Part shown: in pieces, positions 41,310-49,766 of the stretch
How positions within the stretch are numbered: position 1 is the first letter of the stretch
Layout: every line of letters starts with the position of its first letter
Assembly (NCBI GenBank): GCA_965227035.1
Contig: OZ245724.1
Location: 3,844,001-3,908,000, forward strand
Source of the DNA: CBDDFQ01 sp965227035
GTDB taxonomy: Bacteria > Pseudomonadota > Gammaproteobacteria > Burkholderiales > Burkholderiaceae_C
Length of the DNA stretch: 64,000 nt
Reading direction: 5' to 3'
Translations under genes and position numbers: made by a program
Notes under the pieces: generated by a model
What the model saw: only the letters and a program-made list of their open reading frames with translations
Databases searched by the model: none
What the model was told of the DNA's origin: nothing

Positions 41310-42021
41310 AAACGAGTTCTGCAGGCGCTATCGGAGCTACCGACGGATCCATCAATACCTGCGCGGCGCGTTTCGAGGCTTCAGCCGAAAGCACCTTGCC
41401 CGCAGAAAAAATTCGTCGTCGGAAATGAACCCGGCTTCCGACGTTTGCGCCGTGGTACGCGTAAACATACAGATGCGGCGCACCCAGAATGCCGAGCTGA
41501 TCTTTCGCTTTCAGCGCCTCGATAACGGCGATGTCTTCGTTGCGGCTGTAAGCCGGGTAGGGCGGCATGCCTAATTTCCGGCAAACCATGGTGCATTCCC
41601 AGGTTCGAACTTCACCGACGTAAGCGGTGCCGGTCAGTTGATCCAGCACGATTACCTGTGAAAGCACACAGGCATCGAATCGCGAATTCTCGATCGCAGC
41701 GATCTGGCTGGCCAGACGATCGGGTGCGTGCCAATCGTCGTCGTCCCAAATGGCGATGTATTCGCCAAAAGCAGCGTCGACCGACAACTGCCGCCGCTCG
41801 CCCAGCGAAAGCTTCTCGCTTGCGGCGCAAAGTGAAAGCCGCACCTTCGGATTCTCGAGAGAAGTCACGAACGCAATAGATTCCGCGTCGTCGTCTTCGC
41901 AGGCGACTACGAGTTCACGACTCGGATAAGTTTGGCGCAGGAAAAATCCGACCGATCGGCGAAGCATAGGCAACCGACGCCGGGTTACGCACAAACACGA
42001 GACGAGAAGGTTTTCTTGCAT
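41299..42021 (-). CDS. Family 2 glycosyltransferase
   Basis: 240 residues. GT-A nucleotide-binding start (VSCLCVTRRRLPMLRRSVGFFLRQTYPSRELVVACEDDDAES) and a DxD-type motif in EYIAIWDDDDWHAPDRLASQI; a C-terminal RNEDIAVIEALKAKDQ stretch may hold the base. No other polysaccharide genes are nearby, so the acceptor is unknown. Divergent from oxyR, 74 bases between starts. Confidence 0.85.
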   Translation of the reverse strand: MQENLLVSCLCVTRRRLPMLRRSVGFFLRQTYPSRELVVACEDDDAESIAFVTSLENPKVRLSLCAASEKLSLGERRQLSVDAAFGEYIAIWDDDDWHAPDRLASQIAAIENSRFDACVLSQVIVLDQLTGTAYVGEVRTWECTMVCRKLGMPPYPAYSRNEDIAVIEALKAKDQLGILGAPHLYVYAYHGANVGSRVHFRRRIFSAGKVLSAEASKRAAQVLMDPSVAPIAPAELVFRP

Positions 42022-42095
42022 TTATCATGCATTGTCGCGAGGCTGGCTTCAGTGGCAAGACGCCGCTGACAGGCGAGAGCGACGAGAATCCTCAT

Positions 42096-43049
42096 ATGAC
42101 CCTGACCGAACTCAAATACATCGTTGCGGTTGCCCGGGAAAAGCACTTCGGAAAAGCTGCGGAGGCCTGCTATGTGTCGCAGCCCACGCTCTCCGTTGCC
42201 ATCAAGAAACTCGAGGACGAACTCGAGGTCAAGCTTTTCGAGCGCAGCGCCAACGAAGTGACGGTCACCCCATTGGGCGAAGAGATCGTCCGGCAGGCGC
42301 AGAGCGTGCTGGAGCAGGCTGGCAACATTCGAGAGATTGCCAAGCGCGGCAAGGATCCTCTGGCCGGCGCACTTCGCCTGGGAATCATCTACACGATCGG
42401 GCCGTATCTGCTTCCAGATCTGGTGAAACACTCGATCGAGCGCACGCCCCAAATGCCGCTGATGCTCCAGGAAAATTTCACCGTGAAGCTGCTCGAAATG
42501 CTTCGCACCGGCGAGCTCGATTGCGCGATCATCGCGGAGCCGTTTCCGGACACAGGGCTGGCGGTCGCCGCTCTGTATGACGAGCCGTTCATGGCGGTCG
42601 TTCCATCGGCGCATCCGCTTGCGGCGAACGATCACATCACTGCCGACCAGCTGAAACAGGAAACCATGTTGCTGCTTGGCACCGGGCATTGCTTTCGCGA
42701 TCACGTACTGGAAGTGTGTCCCGAGTTCGCGCGGTTTTCGAGCGGTGCCGAAGGCATCAGGAAAAGCTTCGAGGGCTCCTCGCTGGAGACAATCAAACAC
42801 ATGGTGGCCTCTGGCATGGGCGTGACTCTGGTTCCGCGTCTGTCGGTGCCGAAAGAGGCGTTGACGCCACCTAAAAGCAAAGCTCGTCGTGACGATTCGA
42901 ATGTCAAATACCTGCCATTCGATGGCGATCCGCCAATGCGCCGGGTGGTACTCGTCTGGCGCCGCAGTTTCACCCGCTACGAAGCAATCGCTGCTCTGCG
43001 CAATTCGGTCTACGCCTGCGAACTGCCTGGCGTCACGCGGCTTTCCTAG
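42096..43049 (+). CDS. oxyR: Hydrogen-peroxide-responsive LysR regulator OxyR
   Basis: 317 residues from ATG at 42096 (MTLTELKYIVAVAREKHFGK); an upstream in-frame ATG adds 23 non-homologous residues. HTH at ~18-40 (AAEACYVSQPTLSVAIKKLE). The redox cysteines fall at Cys199 and Cys208 in GTGHCFRDHVLEVC, the same numbers as E. coli OxyR. H2O2 oxidises this pair and activates antioxidant genes. dps, a classic OxyR target, starts 54 bases downstream. Confidence 0.96.
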   Translation: MTLTELKYIVAVAREKHFGKAAEACYVSQPTLSVAIKKLEDELEVKLFERSANEVTVTPLGEEIVRQAQSVLEQAGNIREIAKRGKDPLAGALRLGIIYTIGPYLLPDLVKHSIERTPQMPLMLQENFTVKLLEMLRTGELDCAIIAEPFPDTGLAVAALYDEPFMAVVPSAHPLAANDHITADQLKQETMLLLGTGHCFRDHVLEVCPEFARFSSGAEGIRKSFEGSSLETIKHMVASGMGVTLVPRLSVPKEALTPPKSKARRDDSNVKYLPFDGDPPMRRVVLVWRRSFTRYEAIAALRNSVYACELPGVTRLS

Positions 43050-43103
43050 AATCCGCGCGTGGTCGTTCCGATCAAATTTTTATCGTTAACTGAAGGAAGA
43101 GAA

Positions 43104-43610
43104 ATGGCAAAAGCCGCACCATCCAAAAGCAAGGGTATGTCTATCAATATCGGACTGAGCGAGAAAGATCGCGCAGCCATTGCCAAGGGCTTGAGTCATC
43201 TGCTCGCCGACACCTACACGCTGTACCTGACGACGCACAACTTCCACTGGAACGTGACCGGCCCGATGTTCAACACGCTGCATCTCATGTTCATGACGCA
43301 GTACACCGAACTCTGGAATGCGGTCGATCCGGTCGCAGAGCGCATTCGCTCCCTGGGCCACACGGCGCCGGGCTCGTACGCCGATTTCGGCAAACTGGCC
43401 TCTATTGCAGACGCGCCTTCCAGCCCACCCAAGGCGATGGAAATGGTTCGAATCCTGGTCACAGGGCACGAAGCAGTTGCGCGCACCGCCCGCAATCTTT
43501 TTCCCATTGCCGACAAAGCAGGCGATGAGCCCACCGCCGACCTGCTCACGCAGCGCCTCACGGTTCACGAACAAACCGCCTGGATGCTGCGCGCACTGCT
43601 CGAAGAATAA
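43104..43610 (+). CDS. dps: Dps family DNA-binding ferritin
   Basis: 168 residues from ATG at 43104, after GGAAGAG. Lys-rich N terminus (DNA contact) and the four-helix ferritin core. Ferroxidase-site residues His48, His60, Asp75 and Glu79 align with E. coli His51, His63, Asp78, Glu82. The position matching Asp67 (usually Asp or Glu) is Met64 (TLHLMFMTQY), an unusual change at an iron ligand. Protects DNA from peroxide and iron. Sits directly after oxyR and abuts ubiA. Confidence 0.93.
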   Translation: MAKAAPSKSKGMSINIGLSEKDRAAIAKGLSHLLADTYTLYLTTHNFHWNVTGPMFNTLHLMFMTQYTELWNAVDPVAERIRSLGHTAPGSYADFGKLASIADAPSSPPKAMEMVRILVTGHEAVARTARNLFPIADKAGDEPTADLLTQRLTVHEQTAWMLRALLEE

Positions 43611-44507
43611 GTGGGCAAGTTTTCGCTGTATCTGGATCTCATCCGGTGGAATCGTCCTGCCGGATGGCTTTTGTTGCTATGGCCGTCGTTGTCGGCTCTG
43701 TGGATCGCGTCCGAAGGGTTTCCCGGCTGGCATCTACTCGCTGTATTCGTCGCAGGAACCATCCTGATGCGAAGCGCTGGTTGCTGCTTCAACGACGTGG
43801 CCGATCGCGACTTCGACAAGCATGTGAAGCGCACGGCCCAGCGTCCGGTTACGACTGGGGCGATTGCACTCAGGGATGCTGTCTTGTTGGGCGTGCTGCT
43901 TGCTTTCGCTGCATTCGTTCTGGTTCTGACGACCAACGCCAGCACCATCGTCTGGTCGTTCGCAGCGTTGCTGGTCACCCTCATATATCCACTCGCCAAG
44001 CGCGCAGTGTCGATGCCGCAGGCTGTGCTCGGAATCGCCTTCAGCTTCGGCATTCCGATGGCGTTTTCAGCCGTGCACGGCGCGTCTACCTGGGATATTC
44101 CTTCGGCCTGGCGCAGCGTCGATTACAGCGCCTGGCTGCTGCTGCTCGGGAATCTGTTCTGGGTTCTGGCCTACGACACCGAGTACGCCATGGTCGATCG
44201 CGACGACGATATCCGGATCGGAATGAAAACGTCCGCCATCACGCTGGGTCGCTGGGACGTCCCTGTGGTGATGGCCTGTTATGTCGCCTACGCGGCAATC
44301 TGGGAAATGGCTCTCTGGAGTCGAGGCCTGGGCTGGCTGTTCCATCTGGGAGTGGCGGCAGCTCTGGCACAGGCGATCTGGCACTGGACCTTGATTCGCG
44401 ACCGATCCCGGGAAGGTTGTTTTCGCGCGTTCAGGGCTAATCACTGGGTCGGCTTCGCAGTTTTCGCTGGCATTGTGGCCGCCTACCAGTTCATGCCTGC
44501 TTACTAG
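43611..44507 (+). CDS. ubiA: 4-hydroxybenzoate octaprenyltransferase (GTG start)
   Basis: 298 residues from GTG at 43611, immediately after the dps stop codon. Polyprenyltransferase motifs: first Asp-rich site CCFNDVADRDFDKHVKRTAQRPV, second site YDTEYAMVDRDDDIRIGMKTSAI. Eight to nine membrane helices (LLLWPSLSALWIA, AVFVAGTILMRSAGC, LLGVLLAFAAFVLVL). Attaches the prenyl chain in ubiquinone synthesis at the inner membrane. Confidence 0.96.
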   Translation: MGKFSLYLDLIRWNRPAGWLLLLWPSLSALWIASEGFPGWHLLAVFVAGTILMRSAGCCFNDVADRDFDKHVKRTAQRPVTTGAIALRDAVLLGVLLAFAAFVLVLTTNASTIVWSFAALLVTLIYPLAKRAVSMPQAVLGIAFSFGIPMAFSAVHGASTWDIPSAWRSVDYSAWLLLLGNLFWVLAYDTEYAMVDRDDDIRIGMKTSAITLGRWDVPVVMACYVAYAAIWEMALWSRGLGWLFHLGVAAALAQAIWHWTLIRDRSREGCFRAFRANHWVGFAVFAGIVAAYQFMPAY

Positions 44508-44562
44508 AACTCAGTCTGAACCTGGGCGGTACAGGCGTACTCCGGCCCACTTTCTCGATGAG

Positions 44563-45402
44563 CTACCCCCGTCCGAATTCCTCGCCGAGTTCCTTAGCGC
44601 GCGCACTTGCAGCTTTCATCGCCTCGATAAATGACGCCGAAATGCCCGCGCTTTCCATCGACATGAGCGCGGCATAAGTGGTCCCGCCCTTGGATGTGAC
44701 CCGTTCCCGCAACACCGACAGTGCATCGGGCGACGCTTTCGCGAGCGCTGCGGCTCCCGAGAAAGTCTCGATCGCCAATTTTCTCGATTGCGCGGCGCTC
44801 AACCCCAGATCCTGGCCGGCTTTTTCCATGGCTTCCAGGAAATAAAACACATAGGCCGGCCCAGAGCCGGACAGCGCGGTAACCGAATCGATGTCCGACT
44901 CAGTTTCGACCCACACGAGATCGCCTGTAGGCCCGAGAACTTTCTCTACGAGGGATCTGTCATCGGCGGAAACGGAAGGTCGTGCGAATAGGCCGGTGAT
45001 GCCTTTGCCCACGAGGGCGGGAGTGTTGGGCATGGCGCGCACGATACGGTCGGTGCTCAGCCATCGCGCCATGCTGTCGCTGGGAATACCGGCGGCGACG
45101 CTCAAATGCAGTGCATGTTGCGTGAATGCGCCGACCGGCAGCGCGGCATCCCTGAATACTTGCGGTTTGACTGCCCACACGACTAGGTCGCAGCTCGACA
45201 ATTCACTTGAAGGCACCGGAGAGGCGTCTATTGAAAACTGTGTCTTCAAGGCTTGCTGGGTGGAGGCAAAGGGCTCGACGACCGTGATCTGCGCCGCGGA
45301 CGTACCTTGTCGAATCAGCCCGCCGATCAAGGCGGAAGCCATGTTTCCGCCGCCGATAAATCCGATTCGGCCGGAAAATTCGTTCGTTATTTGGGTATTC
45401 AT
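44563..45402 (-). CDS. proC: Pyrroline-5-carboxylate reductase
   Basis: 279 residues. NAD(P) fingerprint IGFIGGGNMASALIGGLIRQG at the N terminus, VWAVKPQV, RAMPNTPALVGKGITGL, VTALSGSGPAYVFYFLEAMEKAGQDLGL and the closing VTSKGGTTYAALMSMESAGI. Last step of proline synthesis. Convergent with ubiA and divergent from the ribosomal spc operon. Confidence 0.97.
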   Translation of the reverse strand: MNTQITNEFSGRIGFIGGGNMASALIGGLIRQGTSAAQITVVEPFASTQQALKTQFSIDASPVPSSELSSCDLVVWAVKPQVFRDAALPVGAFTQHALHLSVAAGIPSDSMARWLSTDRIVRAMPNTPALVGKGITGLFARPSVSADDRSLVEKVLGPTGDLVWVETESDIDSVTALSGSGPAYVFYFLEAMEKAGQDLGLSAAQSRKLAIETFSGAAALAKASPDALSVLRERVTSKGGTTYAALMSMESAGISASFIEAMKAASARAKELGEEFGRG

Positions 45403-45489
45403 ATGTGTGGGCCGCTATATGGCCGTTTCCTGCGATCGACAATTTTGCACCGTGGCGCACGGCCTTTTTGCGGCAAAGCAAATATACGC

Positions 45490-45519
45490 TTGACCGTGTC
45501 CGCGAATCTTTGCCATAAT
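45490..45519 (+). promoter_or_regulatory. Strong sigma-70-type promoter of the spc operon
   Basis: -35 TTGACC (45490-45495), an 18-base spacer and -10 CATAAT (45514-45519), about 140 bases before rplN. The leader that follows (to 45657) has no convincing ORF. It implies the spc genes are transcribed independently of the upstream S10 operon, which is not in the window. Confidence 0.75.
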
Positions 45520-45657
45520 TGCGGGCTGCGCTTTAAAAGCGCGGTATCTGCCCAGCGGAAGTGTCATGAGTGGTTCATGGCGTGGACGACGGGCCCAAGA
45601 CTGACTGCGGTCGATTGCTCAGGCGAACGATCTTGGTACAAGTTGGGAATATAAGAA

Positions 45658-46026
45658 ATGATCCAAACTGAATCCCGGTTAGAAGTAGCCGACAACACCG
45701 GCGCAAAATCCGTTTTGTGCATCAAGGTGCTCGGCGGCTCGAAGCGTCGTTACGCTAGCGTTGGCGACATCATCAAGGTGAGCATTAAAGAAGCCGCTCC
45801 GCGTGGCCGCGTCAAAAAAGGCGAGGTTTACAGCGCAGTGGTCGTTCGCACCGCTAAAGGCATTCGCCGCAGCGACGGCTCACTCGTCAAATTCGATGGC
45901 AACGCAGCAGTGTTGCTCAATAGCAAGCTGGAGCCCATCGGCACTCGCATCTTTGGACCGGTCACGCGCGAACTGCGCACCGAAAAGTTCATGAAGATCG
46001 TGTCGCTGGCACCTGAAGTTCTCTAA
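45658..46026 (+). CDS. rplN: 50S ribosomal protein L14
   Basis: 122 residues, full length. MIQTESRLEVADNTGAKSVLCIKVLGGSKRRYA opens as in all bacterial L14; ends MKIVSLAPEVL. First gene of the spc operon here; upstream is proC on the other strand instead of the usual rpsQ. It lies 130 bases from a sigma-70-like promoter. Confidence 0.99.
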   Translation: MIQTESRLEVADNTGAKSVLCIKVLGGSKRRYASVGDIIKVSIKEAAPRGRVKKGEVYSAVVVRTAKGIRRSDGSLVKFDGNAAVLLNSKLEPIGTRIFGPVTRELRTEKFMKIVSLAPEVL

Positions 46027-46036
46027 GGACGGAATC

Positions 46037-46357
46037 ATGAACAAGATTCGCACAGGCGACGAAGTCATCGTGCTTGCGGGCCGTGACAAGGGCAAGCGCG
46101 GCAAGGTCGTGCTTCGTAGCGGCGACGAACGCGTTGTCGTCGAGGGTATCAACCTGGTGAAAAAGCACACCAAGCCCAATCCGCTCAAAGGCACTACCGG
46201 CGGCATCGTGGAAAAAACCATGCCGATTCATCAGTCGAACGTTGCCATTTTCAATGCCGCAACGGGCAAGGCTGACCGCGTAGGTATCAAGCAACTGGTC
46301 GATGGAAAGCGCGTTCGCGTATTCAAGTCCAGCGGCGAAGAAATCAAGGTGGCATGA
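46037..46357 (+). CDS. rplX: 50S ribosomal protein L24
   Basis: 106 residues. KOW motif GDEVIVLAGRDKGKRGKVVLRSG near the N terminus; HQSNVAIFNAATGKADRVG in the second half. Initiates 50S assembly. Its TGA overlaps an upstream ATG of rplE. Confidence 0.99.
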   Translation: MNKIRTGDEVIVLAGRDKGKRGKVVLRSGDERVVVEGINLVKKHTKPNPLKGTTGGIVEKTMPIHQSNVAIFNAATGKADRVGIKQLVDGKRVRVFKSSGEEIKVA

Positions 46358-46359
46358 CC

Positions 46360-46899
46360 ATGGCGCGTCTCCAAGAGTTTTATCGTGACAAAGTCGTTCC
46401 TCAGTTGACTGAGAAGTTCGGCTACAAGTCCCCGATGCAAGTTCCCCGCATTACGAAAATCACCCTGAACATGGGTGTGAGCGAAGCGGTTGCGGACAAG
46501 AAGGTTATGGACAACGCAGTGAATGACCTGACCAAGATTGCAGGTCAGCGTCCCGTTGTTACCAAGGCAAAAAAGGCTATCGCTGGATTCAAGATCCGCG
46601 AAGGTCAAGCCATTGGTTGCATGGTCACTTTGCGTGGCGTTCAGATGTATGAATTTCTGGATCGCTTCGTGACCGTGGCCCTGCCCCGTGTTCGCGATTT
46701 CCGTGGTGTTTCAGGTCGCGCCTTCGATGGTCGTGGCAACTACAACATCGGCGTGAAAGAGCAGATCATTTTCCCTGAAATTGAGTACGACAAAGTGGAT
46801 GCACTTCGCGGTCTCAACATCAGCATCACCACGACGGCTAAGACTGACGACGAGTGCAAAGCGCTTCTCGCCGGTTTCCGTTTCCCGTTCAAGAACTGA
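46360..46899 (+). CDS. rplE: 50S ribosomal protein L5
   Basis: 179 residues from ATG at 46360 (MARLQEFYRDK), the usual L5 length. An ATG at 46354, overlapping the rplX stop, would add Met-Thr and is also possible because AAGG lies only four bases before it. Conserved TLNMGVSEAVADKKVMDNAV and GRGNYNIGVKEQIIFPEI. Binds 5S rRNA and P-site tRNA. Confidence 0.98.
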   Translation: MARLQEFYRDKVVPQLTEKFGYKSPMQVPRITKITLNMGVSEAVADKKVMDNAVNDLTKIAGQRPVVTKAKKAIAGFKIREGQAIGCMVTLRGVQMYEFLDRFVTVALPRVRDFRGVSGRAFDGRGNYNIGVKEQIIFPEIEYDKVDALRGLNISITTTAKTDDECKALLAGFRFPFKN

Positions 46900-46907
46900 G
46901 GTGGCTT

Positions 46908-47213
46908 GTGGCTAAAGTAGCTTTGATCGAGCGCGAGCTCAAGCGAGACAAGTTGGTTGCCAAGTACGCGAAAAAACACGCGGAATTCAAGGCCATCGCT
47001 AGTGACCTTAAGCGCAGCGAAGAAGAGCGTGCAGCTGCACGTTTGGGTTTGCAAAAGTTGCCCCGCAACGCAAACCCTACCCGTCAGCGTAATCGTTGCG
47101 AAATCACCGGACGTCCGCGTGGCACGTTCCGTCAATTCGGCTTGGGTCGCGCGAAGATTCGCGAAATGGCGTTTGCCGGGAATATTCCTGGCATCACCAA
47201 GGCCAGCTGGTAA
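46908..47213 (+). CDS. rpsN: 30S ribosomal protein S14 (zinc-independent form, GTG start)
   Basis: 101 residues from GTG at 46908 (VAKVALIERELKRDKL), after a GAGGTG ribosome site. Long C-minus form: RNRCEITGRPRGTFRQFGLGRAKIREMAFAGNIPGITKASW. Only one Cys, so it does not bind zinc. Confidence 0.98.
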   Translation: MAKVALIERELKRDKLVAKYAKKHAEFKAIASDLKRSEEERAAARLGLQKLPRNANPTRQRNRCEITGRPRGTFRQFGLGRAKIREMAFAGNIPGITKASW

Positions 47214-47233
47214 GCGGGCAGGAGAGATAAATA

Positions 47234-47629
47234 ATGAGCATGAGCGATCCCATTGCTGACCTGCTGACGCGCATTCGTAATGCGCAGATGGTGGCAAAGC
47301 CTTCTGTTTCGGTGCCCTCTTCCAAAGTGAAGGTGGCAATTGCCCAAGTCCTGAAGGACGAGGGTTATATCGACGGTTTTCAAGTCAAGAACGCGGACGG
47401 CAAGCCCGAACTCGAAATTGCCTTGAAGTATTACGCTGGTCGTCCGGTTATCGAGCGCATCGAGCGCGTTAGCCGCCCTGGTCTGCGTGTTTACAAAGGC
47501 CGTGACGCAATCCCGCAAGTGATGAATGGCTTGGGTGTCGCAATCGTGACCACTCCCCAGGGCGTCATGACTGATCGCAAGGCTCGCGCAACCGGTGTCG
47601 GTGGCGAAGTTCTTTGCTACGTGGCTTAA
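47234..47629 (+). CDS. rpsH: 30S ribosomal protein S8
   Basis: 131 residues: MSMSDPIADLLTRIRNAQMVAKP at the start and RGGEVLCYVA-type end (GVGGEVLCYVA). In E. coli S8 is the translational repressor of the spc operon by binding near rplE; whether the site exists here I cannot tell from sequence alone. Confidence 0.99.
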   Translation: MSMSDPIADLLTRIRNAQMVAKPSVSVPSSKVKVAIAQVLKDEGYIDGFQVKNADGKPELEIALKYYAGRPVIERIERVSRPGLRVYKGRDAIPQVMNGLGVAIVTTPQGVMTDRKARATGVGGEVLCYVA

Positions 47630-47652
47630 GCCGAGACATTGGAGAAACTGAA

Positions 47653-48186
47653 ATGTCCCGAGTAGGAAAAATGCCGATCACCGTCCCCGCAGGGATTGAC
47701 GTGTCGATCAAAGATAGCCAAATCGCTGTCAAGGGTTCCGGTGGTTCGCTCACGTTGGCCATCAACCGCCTCGTTACGATCTCTCAAGCCGATGGCAAGC
47801 TCAGCTTTGCACCGGTCGATGAATCACGTGAAGCCAACGCAATGAGCGGTACGTTCCGCCAGTTGGTCAACAACATGGTCATCGGTGTCAGCAAAGGCTT
47901 TGAAAAGAAGCTCACGCTGATCGGTGTGGGTTACAAGGCTGCAGCGCAAGGCACGAAGCTCAACCTTCAGGTTGGGTATTCGCACCCGGTGAACAAGGAC
48001 ATGCCTGCCGGCATTTCCGCGACCACGCCAACTCCCACTGAAATTGTGATCAAGGGCGCCGATCGCCAACGTGTCGGTCAGATTGCCGCTGAAATTCGCG
48101 CGATCCGTCCTCCCGAGCCCTACAAGGGCAAGGGCATCCGTTATTCGGATGAGAAGATCACCATCAAAGAAACCAAGAAGAAGTAA
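47653..48186 (+). CDS. rplF: 50S ribosomal protein L6
   Basis: 177 residues from ATG at 47653 (MSRVGKMPITVPAGIDV). Conserved GVGYKAAAQGTKLNLQVGYSHPV and the C-terminal RPPEPYKGKGIRYSDEKI. A longer in-frame reading would overlap rpsH and is not supported. Confidence 0.99.
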   Translation: MSRVGKMPITVPAGIDVSIKDSQIAVKGSGGSLTLAINRLVTISQADGKLSFAPVDESREANAMSGTFRQLVNNMVIGVSKGFEKKLTLIGVGYKAAAQGTKLNLQVGYSHPVNKDMPAGISATTPTPTEIVIKGADRQRVGQIAAEIRAIRPPEPYKGKGIRYSDEKITIKETKKK

Positions 48187-48197
48187 GGGGCCGCATC

Positions 48198-48563
48198 ATG
48201 TTGACAAAAAAAGCGCAGCGTCTCCGTCGTTCACGCCAAACCCGCATCCGCATTGCCAATCAAGGCGTCGCGCGTTTGACCGTGAACCGTACCAATCTGC
48301 ATATTTACGCGAGCATTGTTTCCGAAGACGGCAACAAGGTTCTCGCAAGTGCATCTACAGCGGAAGCTGAAGTTCGTCAGTCGCTTGGTGGTTCGGGCAA
48401 GGGCGGCAACGCTGCAGCTGCCCAAGCCATCGGTAAGCGTATTGCTGAAAAAGCACGCGCAGCAGGTGTTGAGAAGGTTGCTTTTGACCGCGCCGGGTTT
48501 GCATACCACGGACGAGTCAAGGCTCTGGCTGACGCGGCGCGCGAAGCTGGACTTCAGTTCTAA
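48198..48563 (+). CDS. rplR: 50S ribosomal protein L18
   Basis: 121 residues. RRSRQTRIRIANQGVARLTVNRTNLHIYASIV at the N-terminal side and AFDRAGFAYHGRVKALADAAREAGLQF at the end. Binds 5S rRNA with L5. Confidence 0.99.
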   Translation: MLTKKAQRLRRSRQTRIRIANQGVARLTVNRTNLHIYASIVSEDGNKVLASASTAEAEVRQSLGGSGKGGNAAAAQAIGKRIAEKARAAGVEKVAFDRAGFAYHGRVKALADAAREAGLQF

Positions 48564-48580
48564 GCGGATCGGAAATAAAC

Positions 48581-49099
48581 ATGGCTAAATTCCAACCTCG
48601 AGTGCAAGACGAAGGTCGTGACGACGGTCTGCGCGAGAAGATGATTGCGGTGAACCGCGTGACCAAGGTGGTCAAAGGCGGACGTATTTTGGGCTTTGCT
48701 GCACTGACTGTGGTCGGTGACGGCGACGGCCGCGTCGGCATGGGCAAGGGCAAGTCGAAAGAAGTGCCGGCAGCTGTGCAAAAGGCGATGGAAGAAGCGC
48801 GCCGCAACATGACCAAGGTTTCGCTTAAGAACGGCACCTTGCATCATCGCGTGTTTGGACATCACGGTGCTGCATCTGTGATGGTTGCACCGGCTCCCAA
48901 GGGTACCGGCATCATTGCTGGCGGCCCGATGCGCGCAGTGTTCGAAGTCATGGGCATTACCGACATCGTCGCGAAAAGCCACGGATCTTCAAACCCTTAC
49001 AACATGGTTCGTGCGACCTTCGATGCTTTGAAGAATTCGACGACTCCTTCCGAGATTGCTGCCAAGCGCGGTAAGTCGGTTGAAGACATCTTCGTCTAA
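48581..49099 (+). CDS. rpsE: 30S ribosomal protein S5
   Basis: 172 residues. LREKMIAVNRVTKVVKGGRILGFAALTVVGDGDGRVGMGKGKSKEVP is the S5 double-stranded RNA-binding start; ends SVEDIFV. It supports decoding fidelity with S4. Confidence 0.99.
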   Translation: MAKFQPRVQDEGRDDGLREKMIAVNRVTKVVKGGRILGFAALTVVGDGDGRVGMGKGKSKEVPAAVQKAMEEARRNMTKVSLKNGTLHHRVFGHHGAASVMVAPAPKGTGIIAGGPMRAVFEVMGITDIVAKSHGSSNPYNMVRATFDALKNSTTPSEIAAKRGKSVEDIFV

Positions 49100-49111
49100 G
49101 CGAGGAACGAT

Positions 49112-49294
49112 ATGACGACGCAACAAACGGTCAAAATTAAATTGGTTCGTAGCCCTATTGGCACGAAAGAGTCGCATCGCGCTACCGTGCGCGGTCTCGG
49201 CCTTCGCAAGCTGAATAGTGTCAGCGAATTGCAGGATAGCCCCGCAGTTCGCGGAATGATCAACAAGATCAGCTACCTCGTTCAAGTTCTCTAA
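49112..49294 (+). CDS. rpmD: 50S ribosomal protein L30
   Basis: 60 residues: VKIKLVRSPIGTKESHRATVRGLGLRKLNS, the short bacterial L30. Between rpsE and rplO as expected. Confidence 0.98.
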   Translation: MTTQQTVKIKLVRSPIGTKESHRATVRGLGLRKLNSVSELQDSPAVRGMINKISYLVQVL

Positions 49295-49305
49295 GAGAGT
49301 AGATC

Positions 49306-49737
49306 ATGGAATTGAATGGCATTAAGCCCGCAGCGGGCGCAAAGCACGCCAAGCGTCGCGTTGGACGCGGCATTGGTTCCGGCTTGGGCAAAACGGCTGG
49401 CCGTGGTCACAAGGGTCAAAAATCCCGAGCGGGCGGATATCACAAAGTTGGTTTCGAAGGCGGTCAAATGCCTTTGCAACGTCGTTTGCCTAAGCGTGGC
49501 TTCAAGAGCCATTTGCTGAAGTTCAACGCTGAAGTAACGCTCGAAGCACTGGAAAAGCTGGGTCTGGCTGAAGTCGATTTGCTCGCGTTGAAGCAAGCAG
49601 GTCTGGTTGGTCAGCTGGCTAAGGTCGTCAAGGTTGTTAAGACCGGCGAATTGACCAAGGCTGTGAAGTTGACCGGTATCGGTGCAACTGCGGGTGCCAA
49701 GGCTTCGATCGAAGCTGCTGGTGGCTCGTTGGCCTGA
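49306..49737 (+). CDS. rplO: 50S ribosomal protein L15
   Basis: 143 residues. KRRVGRGIGSGLGKTAGRGHKGQKSRAGG and FEGGQMPLQRRLPKRGF are the L15 glycine/basic-rich N-terminal signatures. secY starts 29 bases later. Confidence 0.99.
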   Translation: MELNGIKPAAGAKHAKRRVGRGIGSGLGKTAGRGHKGQKSRAGGYHKVGFEGGQMPLQRRLPKRGFKSHLLKFNAEVTLEALEKLGLAEVDLLALKQAGLVGQLAKVVKVVKTGELTKAVKLTGIGATAGAKASIEAAGGSLA

Positions 49738-49766
49738 ATTAGTAGTAAGACTGAAAGAATTTAGCT

